A DNA stretch of 8,298 nucleotides from Bacteroidales bacterium (GTDB lineage Bacteria; Bacteroidota; Bacteroidia; Bacteroidales; WCHB1-69), in assembly GCA_016290715.1 (NCBI GenBank), contig JAEEUY010000083.1:1-8298 (forward strand), given 5' to 3'. Under the pieces are notes generated by a model. That model worked only from the letters and a program-made list of their open reading frames with translations. It was not told where the DNA came from and did no database searches. Position 1 is the stretch's first letter, and every line of letters begins with the position of its first letter. This document shows, in pieces, positions 1-8,073 of this stretch. A program made the position numbers and the translations under genes.

Positions 1-552
1 GCCATCGGTCCGGGGATAGGAACGGCAGCCCCCACGGCGGCTTTGCTTAAAGACCTGCTATCAGAGGTGCATTCTCCTGTGATTTTTGATGCCGATGCGT
101 TGAATATCTTGGCGGAAAATAAAACCTTATTGGCATATCTGCCCGCCCATTCTATCCTGACTCCCCATTTTAAAGAGTTTGAAAGATTGGCAGGAAAAAC
201 GGAGAATGATTTTGAACGTTTAGAAAAATTGCGGGATTTTGTAAAAAAATATCAGGTGGTGGTTGTCTTAAAAGGGCATCATAGTGTGGTAGCAATGCCT
301 GATGGGAAGATGTTTGTGAACACCACGGGTAATGCGGGTATGGCAACGGCTGGCAGTGGTGATGTGCTGACGGGCGTGTTATTGGCTTGTATGGCGAAAG
401 GGTATCCGTCGGCGCTGGCAGCGTTGTTGGCCGTTTATGTCCATGGCCTCGCCGGCGACTGCGCACTCAATAGCCAGTCAATGGAAAGCATGATTGCTTC
501 AGATATTTGCCAGCATTTGGGCTGTGCCTTCAAGCAAATATCAGGTTATTAG
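1..552 (+). CDS. nnrD: ADP/ATP-dependent NAD(P)H-hydrate dehydratase, C-terminal part (5' end outside window)
   Basis: This enzyme dehydrates the damaged cofactors NADHX and NADPHX back to NADH and NADPH using ADP or ATP, a cytosolic metabolite-repair step. The reading frame is open from base 1, giving 183 residues without the true start. Visible motifs of the ribokinase-like NnrD fold, numbered from the first residue in the window, are GPGIGT (3-8), the DADALN motif (30-35), the TPHFKEF motif (54-60), LKGHH (90-94), and the nucleotide-binding and catalytic stretch TTGNAGMATAGSGD (107-120), where Asp120 is the expected catalytic base. The C-terminus looks complete. In many Bacteroidota this domain is fused behind an NnrE epimerase domain; the missing 5' end prevents deciding between a fused and a stand-alone gene. 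An internal TTG at 43 is not the real start, because conserved GPGIGT lies upstream of it. The next gene begins 37 bp downstream on the same strand, so co-transcription is possible. Confidence 0.93.
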   Translation, partial: AIGPGIGTAAPTAALLKDLLSEVHSPVIFDADALNILAENKTLLAYLPAHSILTPHFKEFERLAGKTENDFERLEKLRDFVKKYQVVVVLKGHHSVVAMPDGKMFVNTTGNAGMATAGSGDVLTGVLLACMAKGYPSALAALLAVYVHGLAGDCALNSQSMESMIASDICQHLGCAFKQISGY

Positions 553-589
553 AAATCAAATGGAATGTGGAAATAAAAAAGTGCATAAT

Positions 590-3500
590 ATGAAAAGAAT
601 TTTCTTGCTTCTCGCGCTGACGTTCGCAACGTTGGCTTTGTCGGCTCAGAACACGGCTTTGCTGTTTACCGGACAAATGAACGATATACAGCAAATCATA
701 GATAAATATGATACAGAGCAGGCGATAGATTCTATCTATCTCAAGGTTACAGAAAATATTGCGAACTGCGAGCAAAACAATTGGTATATGGAAGCCGCTC
801 TTTGGCACAATTTCTTGGCCCAACAATTGGCTTCTTATGCCAGTGATTACACATGGCAATTGTCCACCCGCACCGCCGGCGCTGAAATTTCCGATGACGA
901 CCTGTCTCAGTGGACATTGGAAAAATATGCACAAGAGATTGTAAAACATTTTGAGGCTTCGTTACAACCTGTTGATTTATTGGAGAATACCGCCGTAACA
1001 CTGTATTCTCCCATCATCCTTGACGATTCTTCCGATCATACCAACTACTCTTTGTTAGAGTTCCTTTCCATGAACTACTTGGATTATTTGGCAAATTCTT
1101 TGTCCATCAATGCACCGATGCTCTCTTTTTCTATCAATGACCCCCGCTATCTTATGGATAACAAGAATTTTGTGATGCACTCCATCACCACGCCCGACAA
1201 GTTATCCCCGCAGTATCTTTCTTTGAAGACTTACCAATGGTTGACGAAGGTCTATTTGAAGAATGCCGATGATGAAAGAGTGGTTAGGATTACTTTGGCG
1301 CGTTTATTCTATGTTTATGAACAATTATCTGTAAATCAGAAAGATAGTATATATGAACAAGCCCTTTTGTCTTTAGCCGACCAATACGAAAAAGCACAAA
1401 ATTATCCGGAAATCTGTTTGGTTTTGGGCAAGTTTTATCAAAAGAGGGCGCAAAAAACCTCTTCGTTGCCCCAAGATTATGTTACAGCTCTTTCTTGGTA
1501 TGAGAAAGCATCGGATTATGCTCGTACGTGTGCGGCGGAGGAAGCCAGAAGTTATGCCAAACAAATTAAAATGCCACAGTTTCAGTTGGATATGAATAGT
1601 TTTTATGCTCAAGGGAAAATGCTGTTTGAGATGTATGCCAAAAATTGTGATACTGTTTATATGGCTATTACCCCAATGAGTAACAAGGAGTTTACATCCT
1701 ATCCCAATTTTATTAAGAAAAATGTGGCGTATGAGACCGTTATCCCCATCGCAAACACCCATCTCTATCGGACGGATACACTGGTGGATTTCTTGCCAGA
1801 ACTGCCGTTGGGCACCTATTGTGTATGGACTTCCTTGGTTCCTTTTCCCGAAAAAATAGTCTCTTCCAAGCAAACCTCTCAAATCGTAAAGAAGAACTTT
1901 ATTCATGTTACAAATATTTATTGTGTTGAAAATAAGCGAAATGGGAAAGTGCAGTTATGGATTACAGACCGTCGTACAGGCGAACCGATGGAAGGGGTTC
2001 AAGTGAAAGTTGATTCGGAAGATGGTCATATTCATAAATATCTTACCCCGGTAAATGGGTATATAGATTTTAATGTGGCTAAAAATAAAAACTATACGTT
2101 ATCTATTTCTAAAGGAAAAGATGTTTATATCTCCAACATCAGGGAAAGAATATATGATGACATAGTGGAAAAAGAAAGTTCAGCGATACGGATTTTTACC
2201 GACCGCAATATCTATCGTCCTTCCCAAACCATTAGTTATAAAGCCATTGTATATAAATATTTGCATGCCAATGCACAAGTCATGGCACAGAAGAAAGTGG
2301 TTGTTACGTTCAGTGATGCCAATTATCAGGAACTTCACAAAGACACCCTGATAACCAACGAGTTCGGTTCGGTTGCCGGCGAGTTCGTTATTCCGAGTAC
2401 AGTCCCATTGGGATCACTGTTTATTTACATGTCCATGATGGATAAGTCAATCAATGAGTATGCTTATTCCAAAATAGTGAAGGTAGAGGAGTATAAGCGT
2501 CCCCAATTTGAAGTGAACATAGACGTTCCGGAGAAAACCTATCGTGTGGGAAGCGAGGTTGAGGTGCAGGGAAGTGCAATGGCTCTCGCGGGCTATCCCA
2601 TTACAGATGCACAAGTGTCCTACCGCGTGCAACGCATCACCTCATTCCCGTACCGTTATTATTGGCGCTATTGTCCCATGCTGCCCAGCGCAGAGGACAA
2701 AGAAATTGCCCAAGGGGTGGTGAAAACAGACGCGCAAGGTCATTTCAAGATTGCTTTTGTGGCAGAAGGAGAGAACAACCTTCATCGTTTTTACCCTGTT
2801 TTCCGCTACGAAATCACGGCGACAGTTACCGACCAGAATGGGGAGATGCACGAAGCGCAATCGGTTGTTTTCGTGAGCAATAAAACGATGTTGATTATCT
2901 CATCCATTCCTGAAATTATAGACTTGGGAAAAACAGATAACCGTTTTGAGACGAGGGTTACCAATCTGGCCGGCGCGGTACAAAATACAAAACTGACGTG
3001 TACATTGTCGCTTCTGCAAATGCCAGACACCTACTTGCCGAATGCTCCTTTTACGGCTGGTAACATGGACCAGCGCATTAGGCAAAACTTCCCGCAGTAT
3101 GTTTTCTCGTATGAAAATGACAAGACTTATTGGAAGGAGAAAAAAGTAATATGGCAGGGGGAAGTGGCTGTCTCCGACAGCAGCTATTTTTCTATTCCTA
3201 ATTTGAAAAAACTGCCGACGGGGGTTTACCGTTGTGTGATGTCGGTAACAGACAACTTCGGGGAAGAGGTAACAGATGAGTGCTATTTTACCTTGGTAAA
3301 TTCGCAAAAACGGGAAATGCCTATCTATGAGCCTATTTGGTGTTTTACAAATAGTGAAACTGCCGCGCCGGGTGAAAAAGTTTCGTTCATGGTGGGTTCT
3401 TATCGTTCCCAAGCTGCCGCCTACGTGAAAATAGTCCGCAACGACACCGTACTGAAACAAGAGGTAATCCATCTGGATGGCACCCCTAAAACATATCAGT

Positions 3501-6493
3501 ATCTTGTCTCAGAACAGGATAGAGGCACTATTACGCTATATGTCATTTCCATTCTGGATGGCACATGCTATAGTCACTCTTCCACCATATCTGTTCCTTT
3601 TGACAATAAAAAAATAGATGTCCAATTCCTTACTTTCCGCGACAAGTTGCATCCGGGAGAGAAAAGTACGGTGAAACTGCACCTGCAATTAAAGAATCCG
3701 AAAAACCTATCGGCTGAGTTGTTAGCCACACTTTATGATGCCTCTTTGGACTTGTTGACCACGTCCAATACTTACTTTTTGGATTGGATACGAATCCCCT
3801 ATACCGATTACTATTGGCAATCTTGCGCCCCTTATTACTATCATTATGGTTTTAGTGGCGATTGGCATATTGATATGCATGGAAGCGATTGCGTTTTCCC
3901 TTCATGGTGCTGTGGATACCAAAAGCGTATGATAAGAAGAGTGTATTGTAAAGGTTATTTAGACGATCCACCCGCAAGATTTGTTGATATGGCTTTTGCG
4001 TCAGGTACAATGAGATATGAGGAAATGGATATGGAAATGAAGATGGCAGAAGAAGCACCAGTGGCAGAGGATAAAGGAATAAATAGGGAAGAAAAAGAAC
4101 CGACTCCCACTATCAGGTCTAATTTTGCAGAAACCGCCTTTTTCCTCCCATTTGTTCAAGTAAATGGTAATGGGGAAGCAGAAATTGAATTTACCATGCC
4201 TGAAAGTCTTACCAAATGGAAAATGATAGGATTGGCGCATACCAAAGATATGTGTATAGGCAATTTCGAGAAATATCTGCATACCCAGAAAGAAGTGATG
4301 TTGGTGCCTAACTGGCCGCGTTTTGTTTATGAACGCGATACGCTTGTGCTGTCGGCGAAGGTAGTGAATCTGACATCCGATCATTTGAAGGGCAATGTGG
4401 TTTTGCAATGCTACGATGCGGCAACAGGCAAACCATTGGCAAGCATCACAGACCAATCGCTGCAATTATTTGCTGTCGCTGCCCAACAGTCGGAGAATAT
4501 CTCTTTCAAAGTCTCTATTCCATCGAATAGTCAGGGTATTACGTTTAAAATAGTAGCCAAAACAGAGGGCGGGGAGGTGCTCTTTTCGGATGGTGAAGAG
4601 GTTACATTGCCTGTTCTTTCAAAACGAATGTTGATAACGGAAGCACTGCCGGTTTACATTACGCAAGCAGGTAAAAAACAGTTTAATTTGAAATTACCGG
4701 AAAATATATCATCTTCCGACTTCTACTCTTGCAGTTTCCAATTTACGCCCGATTCCAAGTGGAATGCGGTTTTGGCGTTGCCCTATTTGATGTCATACCC
4801 GTACGAATGTTCGGAACAGACTTTCAATCGTCTGTATGCCAATTTGTTGGCAAGGGATGTGATGCAACAGAATCCGAAGTTGGCAACTTTGTTGCAGCAG
4901 TTTGCCGACAGTAATCCTGAGGCTTTTTGTTCAAAATTGTCGCAAGATGAGAATTTGAAACAAATCCTGCTGACCGAAACGCCATGGGTGATGGATGCTC
5001 AGAATGAGGAAGAGAGAATACAGAATATTTTTTCTTTGTTTAATGAAAAGGCGGTTAATAGGAACATTTTGCAGGCAGTACGTAAATTGGAATATGCGCA
5101 AAACAGCGACGGCGGGTGGCCATGGTTTAGCGGAGGGAAAAGTAGCAGTTATATTACTGAGTATTTGTTGGAAGGCACAGGCCGTTTGTTAGAAAATGAG
5201 ATGAGGCTTCCCAACAATATGTTTTTGTCAAAAAATACAGTTACAAAGGCTGTTAAATATATAGATGATGAATTTGAGGAAAGGTACGAAGAATTAAGGC
5301 GAAACCATCCCAACCTGCTCAAAGAGGAAGGAATGTATGCAGGTTCGTTGTATTATTTGTATGTGCGCAGTTTCTATTTGAAACAAGTGAAAGCGGAGGG
5401 GGAAGGTTATCATTTCTTTTTGAAAAAATTGGCGCAGGATGCCCCTAAAATGCAAAATATATACCTGAAAACCATGGCCGCCCTGACATTTTATCGTGTG
5501 GGGAATGAGCTGGCAGGAAATGCTTCCACGCAGCAGAGTTCCACGGCCAACACTTACATCAAATTGGCCAAGCAGTTGATGGAGTCCGTAAAATCGCAAG
5601 CACAGTATTCTGAGGAAATGGGCATGTTCTGGAAAAAACAGGGGCGTGGCTACTACTGGTACGAGTCGTTGATAGAGCGTCAGGTGCTGTTGATGGATGC
5701 TTTTGAAAGAATATTGCAGGATGAGAAATCGGTACAGCAAATGAAAATATGGCTGTTGCAGCAAAAAAGAACGCAAGATTGGGGGACTACAAAGAGTACG
5801 GCAGATGCTTGTCATGCCCTGCTCGCTCATGATCTGCAGTTGGATGGTCAGCGAAAAGAGAAGATTTATGTCAAAGTTTGTGAGGATGAAATTTCGTTTG
5901 TGGATACTTTGCAACTTCCTTTTAAACAAGATATTAAATCTTGTATTGTTGATAATGGGAATAAAAAGGTTACTTTGCAACGCGATAACGATGCCCTTTC
6001 ATACGGCGCTGTTTTCTATCAATATTATCAGGATATGGATCGGATAAGTGCTTCGTCTTCTGATATGCCATTGGCTGTTGACAGGGATATATATCGGGTG
6101 GGATTGAACGAGCGTGGCGAGGTGCTTGAACCTTTGGATGCCAACACTACGCTGAAAGTAGGGGATAAGGTGCGGGTTAGAATGACGATTTCATGCGATC
6201 GCGATTTGGAATTTGTCCATTTGAAAGATTATAGGGCGGCGGCATTTGAACCCACTTCGGCGGTGTCACGCCATCGTAGTCAAGATGGGTTGTATTACTA
6301 TGAATCTTACAAAGATGCCTCAGTTAACTTCTTCTTTGATTGGCTGCCGAAAGGGAAGTATGTTTTTGAATATACGCTATTTGTTACGCAAGCCGGCACT
6401 TTCAACAGCGGCTATGCGAACATACAATGTATGTATGCCCCCGAATTTGTCAGTCATAGCAAAAGTAGAATGATAAAGATTGAGGAGGAATAG
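590..6493 (+). CDS. Secreted alpha-2-macroglobulin family protein with intact thioester (large extracellular alpha-helical protein type)
   Basis: Bacterial alpha-2-macroglobulins are thought to trap proteases in the periplasm: cleavage of a bait region exposes a thioester that links covalently to the attacker. I chose the ATG at 590 because it starts a clean signal peptide (KR, then a hydrophobic run, ending LSA-Q, cut after about residue 19); it gives 1,967 residues. There is no lipobox Cys, so the product should be soluble or periplasmic, unlike lipoprotein YfhM of E. coli. Order of parts: a helical, TPR-like region (about 227-325); MG1-like strand region from about 329; an MG domain with DRRTGEP (460-466); MG2 with DRNIYRP (538-544); a YKRPQFEV motif (635-642); bait-region-type domain (about 916-1060, with YDASLD at 1049-1054); Tyr/Cys-rich and Met/Glu-rich linkers (about 1075-1174); A2M domain (FAETAFF from 1179, PESLTKW from 1204); thioester CSEQ (1407-1410); thioester-domain helices (DGGWPW from 1507, Trp1731); C-terminal MG10-type domain (D1880, MYAPEF 1948-1953). 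Length fits Bacteroidota members. No pbpC neighbour is visible. Confidence 0.93.
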   Translation: MKRIFLLLALTFATLALSAQNTALLFTGQMNDIQQIIDKYDTEQAIDSIYLKVTENIANCEQNNWYMEAALWHNFLAQQLASYASDYTWQLSTRTAGAEISDDDLSQWTLEKYAQEIVKHFEASLQPVDLLENTAVTLYSPIILDDSSDHTNYSLLEFLSMNYLDYLANSLSINAPMLSFSINDPRYLMDNKNFVMHSITTPDKLSPQYLSLKTYQWLTKVYLKNADDERVVRITLARLFYVYEQLSVNQKDSIYEQALLSLADQYEKAQNYPEICLVLGKFYQKRAQKTSSLPQDYVTALSWYEKASDYARTCAAEEARSYAKQIKMPQFQLDMNSFYAQGKMLFEMYAKNCDTVYMAITPMSNKEFTSYPNFIKKNVAYETVIPIANTHLYRTDTLVDFLPELPLGTYCVWTSLVPFPEKIVSSKQTSQIVKKNFIHVTNIYCVENKRNGKVQLWITDRRTGEPMEGVQVKVDSEDGHIHKYLTPVNGYIDFNVAKNKNYTLSISKGKDVYISNIRERIYDDIVEKESSAIRIFTDRNIYRPSQTISYKAIVYKYLHANAQVMAQKKVVVTFSDANYQELHKDTLITNEFGSVAGEFVIPSTVPLGSLFIYMSMMDKSINEYAYSKIVKVEEYKRPQFEVNIDVPEKTYRVGSEVEVQGSAMALAGYPITDAQVSYRVQRITSFPYRYYWRYCPMLPSAEDKEIAQGVVKTDAQGHFKIAFVAEGENNLHRFYPVFRYEITATVTDQNGEMHEAQSVVFVSNKTMLIISSIPEIIDLGKTDNRFETRVTNLAGAVQNTKLTCTLSLLQMPDTYLPNAPFTAGNMDQRIRQNFPQYVFSYENDKTYWKEKKVIWQGEVAVSDSSYFSIPNLKKLPTGVYRCVMSVTDNFGEEVTDECYFTLVNSQKREMPIYEPIWCFTNSETAAPGEKVSFMVGSYRSQAAAYVKIVRNDTVLKQEVIHLDGTPKTYQYLVSEQDRGTITLYVISILDGTCYSHSSTISVPFDNKKIDVQFLTFRDKLHPGEKSTVKLHLQLKNPKNLSAELLATLYDASLDLLTTSNTYFLDWIRIPYTDYYWQSCAPYYYHYGFSGDWHIDMHGSDCVFPSWCCGYQKRMIRRVYCKGYLDDPPARFVDMAFASGTMRYEEMDMEMKMAEEAPVAEDKGINREEKEPTPTIRSNFAETAFFLPFVQVNGNGEAEIEFTMPESLTKWKMIGLAHTKDMCIGNFEKYLHTQKEVMLVPNWPRFVYERDTLVLSAKVVNLTSDHLKGNVVLQCYDAATGKPLASITDQSLQLFAVAAQQSENISFKVSIPSNSQGITFKIVAKTEGGEVLFSDGEEVTLPVLSKRMLITEALPVYITQAGKKQFNLKLPENISSSDFYSCSFQFTPDSKWNAVLALPYLMSYPYECSEQTFNRLYANLLARDVMQQNPKLATLLQQFADSNPEAFCSKLSQDENLKQILLTETPWVMDAQNEEERIQNIFSLFNEKAVNRNILQAVRKLEYAQNSDGGWPWFSGGKSSSYITEYLLEGTGRLLENEMRLPNNMFLSKNTVTKAVKYIDDEFEERYEELRRNHPNLLKEEGMYAGSLYYLYVRSFYLKQVKAEGEGYHFFLKKLAQDAPKMQNIYLKTMAALTFYRVGNELAGNASTQQSSTANTYIKLAKQLMESVKSQAQYSEEMGMFWKKQGRGYYWYESLIERQVLLMDAFERILQDEKSVQQMKIWLLQQKRTQDWGTTKSTADACHALLAHDLQLDGQRKEKIYVKVCEDEISFVDTLQLPFKQDIKSCIVDNGNKKVTLQRDNDALSYGAVFYQYYQDMDRISASSSDMPLAVDRDIYRVGLNERGEVLEPLDANTTLKVGDKVRVRMTISCDRDLEFVHLKDYRAAAFEPTSAVSRHRSQDGLYYYESYKDASVNFFFDWLPKGKYVFEYTLFVTQAGTFNSGYANIQCMYAPEFVSHSKSRMIKIEEE
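4010..4111 (+). other. Met/Glu-rich linker of the macroglobulin, candidate bait region
   Basis: Residues 1141-1174 of the macroglobulin form a low-complexity, acidic stretch in which Met and Glu alternate (MRYEEMDMEMKMAEE), followed by a charged run ending in PTPT. It lies directly before the conserved start of the A2M domain (FAETAFF). The composition suggests a flexible, exposed segment. In this family the bait region lies between the bait-region domain and the A2M domain, so this is a reasonable place for it; that role is inferred from position only. Similar Met/Ala/Glu-rich linkers are, from general recollection, common at this point in Bacteroidota homologues. Confidence 0.5.
4808..4819 (+). 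other. Thioester motif CSEQ of the macroglobulin
   Basis: The codons TGT TCG GAA CAG encode Cys1407-Ser-Glu-Gln1410 within YPYECSEQTFNRLYAN. In thioester-containing macroglobulins and complement factors, the Cys thiol and the Gln side chain of C-x-E-Q form the internal thioester. All three required residues (Cys, Glu, Gln) are present, so this copy is predicted to be the reactive, protease-linking type and not one of the thioester-less YfaS-like paralogues. Confidence 0.88.
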
Positions 6494-6500
6494 TCCGGTT

Positions 6501-7376
6501 TTAGAAATGGAAAAGAAACATGCTGATTCCACAGCAAATGGCTAATGCCAAAGTGGAAAAAGAGAGAAGTGGCATCTGTTTGTCCAGTTCCTTTCCTTCA
6601 TTTTTCCAAACGAAGAAAAGGTGTACAGCGAAGATCGGAGCGAAGGCAAAGGCAATCCATAATTGGGCAAAAGCAAACAAGATAAAAGAAGCGGTGATGA
6701 GCAGTGTGTGGTAGATTTTGGCATTGCGAACCCCCAATCGGGAGGCAAAGGTTATTTTATGGTGTGCCACATCGTTCTCCATATCCCTGATATTGTTGAC
6801 ATTCAGTACGCCAACAATGGGGAGACCCAAGGCGCAGGCGGCGAAGACAACTTGTGGGGTGACAGTTTGCGCTTGCAAGTAGTAGGCACCTATGGTGCTG
6901 AGTAATCCGAAGAAAATAAAAACGGAAATATCTCCAAATCCATGGTACCCGTATGGTTTGCTTCCCAAGGTATAGGTGATGGCGGCAACGATGGCTGCCG
7001 CTCCTAATATCATAAAAACAATACTTTGCGTGCAAAATAGTGTCCCGAAACTAAGGCAGATCAATCCCATACCGAAAAATACGGATAGGATGGCAAACAG
7101 CCAGATGCAGTATGTAATCTCCTTCGGCGTGATATCCCCTGACTGCAAGCTGTAGGCAACCCTGCCATCTTGAAAGGTGTCGGTTCCCCGATTGGCATCG
7201 CCCAACTCATTGGAAAGATTCGTGAGAATTTGCAATGATAGGGTGGTTAGAATAGCCAAAATGAAAATGTCCGTTCGCCAATAGGGGGCTGCCATACAAC
7301 TTCCTAATATAATCCCCGACATAGATAGCGGAAGGGTGCGTAAACGAAAACTCTTGATGTATTTACTAATGACCAT
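6501..7376 (-). CDS. menA: 1,4-dihydroxy-2-naphthoate polyprenyltransferase MenA
   Basis: MenA is an integral inner-membrane UbiA-family enzyme that joins 1,4-dihydroxy-2-naphthoate to a polyprenyl diphosphate, giving demethylmenaquinol. The 291-residue product has the expected length. Near the N-terminus, LRTLPLSMSG (12-21) matches the usual RpRTLP segment. The first metal/diphosphate motif is N53-L-S-N-E-L-G-D60, followed by RGTD (63-66). The second is N194-N-I-R-D-M-E-N-D202, followed by KITFASRLG (207-215). Roughly eight to nine hydrophobic segments span the chain, for example about 12-33, 35-52, 86-111, 117-138, 146-168, 175-193, 222-256 and 270-291. The ATG at 7376 puts RTLP close to the N-terminus, as in the family. 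It starts 5 bp after the menG stop, so the two genes are very likely co-transcribed. Its stop is 7 bp from the stop of the convergent macroglobulin gene. Confidence 0.94.
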   Translation of the reverse strand: MVISKYIKSFRLRTLPLSMSGIILGSCMAAPYWRTDIFILAILTTLSLQILTNLSNELGDANRGTDTFQDGRVAYSLQSGDITPKEITYCIWLFAILSVFFGMGLICLSFGTLFCTQSIVFMILGAAAIVAAITYTLGSKPYGYHGFGDISVFIFFGLLSTIGAYYLQAQTVTPQVVFAACALGLPIVGVLNVNNIRDMENDVAHHKITFASRLGVRNAKIYHTLLITASFILFAFAQLWIAFAFAPIFAVHLFFVWKNEGKELDKQMPLLSFSTLALAICCGISMFLFHF

Positions 7377-7381
7377 GTTGT

Positions 7382-8071
7382 TTATTTTTGAGCATAATAT
7401 ACAGAGGCTATGCCAAAGGAAAGCCTCTTTTGATTTAAATGTGAAAAATTGCAGTTTGCCAGTTCTTTCAAAAACTCTTCTCCTTGTGGAAAAGCATAAA
7501 CGCTGGCGGGCAGGTATTCGTATGCGGACTTATTGCCGGAAATCTTTCCGCCGATAGTGGGGAGAATCTTTTTAAAGTAGAAATGATAGAGTTGTTTGAT
7601 GGGGAAATGTTGTGGCTGGGAGAATTCTAAAATGATGAGAGGCGCTCCCGTTTTAAGCACCCGATATATTTCTTGCAGACTTTGGATACGTTGTTCAAAA
7701 TTGCGTACCCCAAAGGCAACCGTCGCTGCGTCAAAAGTGTGGTCATCAAATGGTAATGCAGCGCAATTCCCTGTTTGTAAATGGATTTTATCCTGCAAAT
7801 GGCGTTTTGCTACTTTTTTAACGCCTATTTCCACCATTTTCTCTGCAATATCTATGCCGACCACATTCTGAGCTCCCGCTTCCACTATTTCTATGGAAAA
7901 ATCCCCCGTTCCGCAAGCTACGTCAAGTACCCGCTGCATTTTATCGGTAATGTGCCCCCTAATAGCTTTGCGCCGCCATCCCTTATCAATATTCAGAGAT
8001 AAAAAATGGTTCAGGAAATCGTATTTTGGGGCTATCTGGTTGAAAAGTTCGGCAATAGACGACATATTCAT
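7382..8071 (-). CDS. menG: Demethylmenaquinone methyltransferase (MenG/UbiE family)
   Basis: This SAM-dependent methyltransferase methylates demethylmenaquinol to menaquinol, the last step of menaquinone synthesis. The 229-residue length is typical. Family marks are YDFLNHFLSLNIDKGWR (17-33), SAM motif I VLDVACGTGD (48-57), GIDIAEKM (72-79) for the ribose-binding acidic loop, ALPF (105-108), AFGVRNFE (119-126), ILEFSQP (147-153), YLPASVYAFPQGEEF (186-200) and the C-terminal GIASVYYAQK. The name menG is preferred to ubiE because menA is adjacent and no ubiquinone gene is seen. The start is ATG at 8071, or possibly the in-frame ATG at 8065 two codons later. The first is favoured because it overlaps the stop of the upstream gene (TAATG), an arrangement typical of translational coupling. 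menA follows after 5 bp. Confidence 0.95.
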   Translation of the reverse strand: MNMSSIAELFNQIAPKYDFLNHFLSLNIDKGWRRKAIRGHITDKMQRVLDVACGTGDFSIEIVEAGAQNVVGIDIAEKMVEIGVKKVAKRHLQDKIHLQTGNCAALPFDDHTFDAATVAFGVRNFEQRIQSLQEIYRVLKTGAPLIILEFSQPQHFPIKQLYHFYFKKILPTIGGKISGNKSAYEYLPASVYAFPQGEEFLKELANCNFSHLNQKRLSFGIASVYYAQK

Positions 8072-8073
8072 TA
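8069..8073 (-). promoter_or_regulatory. TAATG stop/start overlap before menG
   Basis: On the minus strand the bases read TAATG: TAA ends the upstream partial gene and ATG starts menG, sharing one A. No clear Shine-Dalgarno sequence precedes the ATG (the bases just upstream read TTGGATATA), as is usual in Bacteroidota. The overlap suggests that ribosomes finishing the upstream gene re-initiate on menG, so the two proteins may be made in linked amounts. The coupling is inferred. Confidence 0.6.

Noticed and set aside
502..509. GATATTTG as a possible Bacteroidota -7 promoter element (TAnnTTTG) for the macroglobulin
   Set aside because: The first base mismatches, it lies inside the nnrD coding region, and no TTG is found at a suitable distance upstream; too weak to call.
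494..589. In-frame extension of the macroglobulin gene upstream to ATG codons at 494 and 560
   Set aside because: Starting at 494 would overlap nnrD by 59 bases, and both would place 10 to 32 mostly polar residues before an otherwise clean signal peptide. The ATG at 590 gives the KR-plus-hydrophobic start expected of a secreted protein.
5294..5980. Long minus-strand frame of 228 codons inside the macroglobulin gene, plus similar ones at 2900-3472 and 1373-1906
   Set aside because: They are antisense to strongly conserved macroglobulin coding sequence and their translations look like shadow frames (rich in His, Arg, Phe, Leu with no recognisable motif).
6663..6905. Plus-strand frames across the menA and menG region
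   Set aside because: They lie opposite two clearly identified enzymes with full family motifs, and their products have no recognisable domain or suitable start context.
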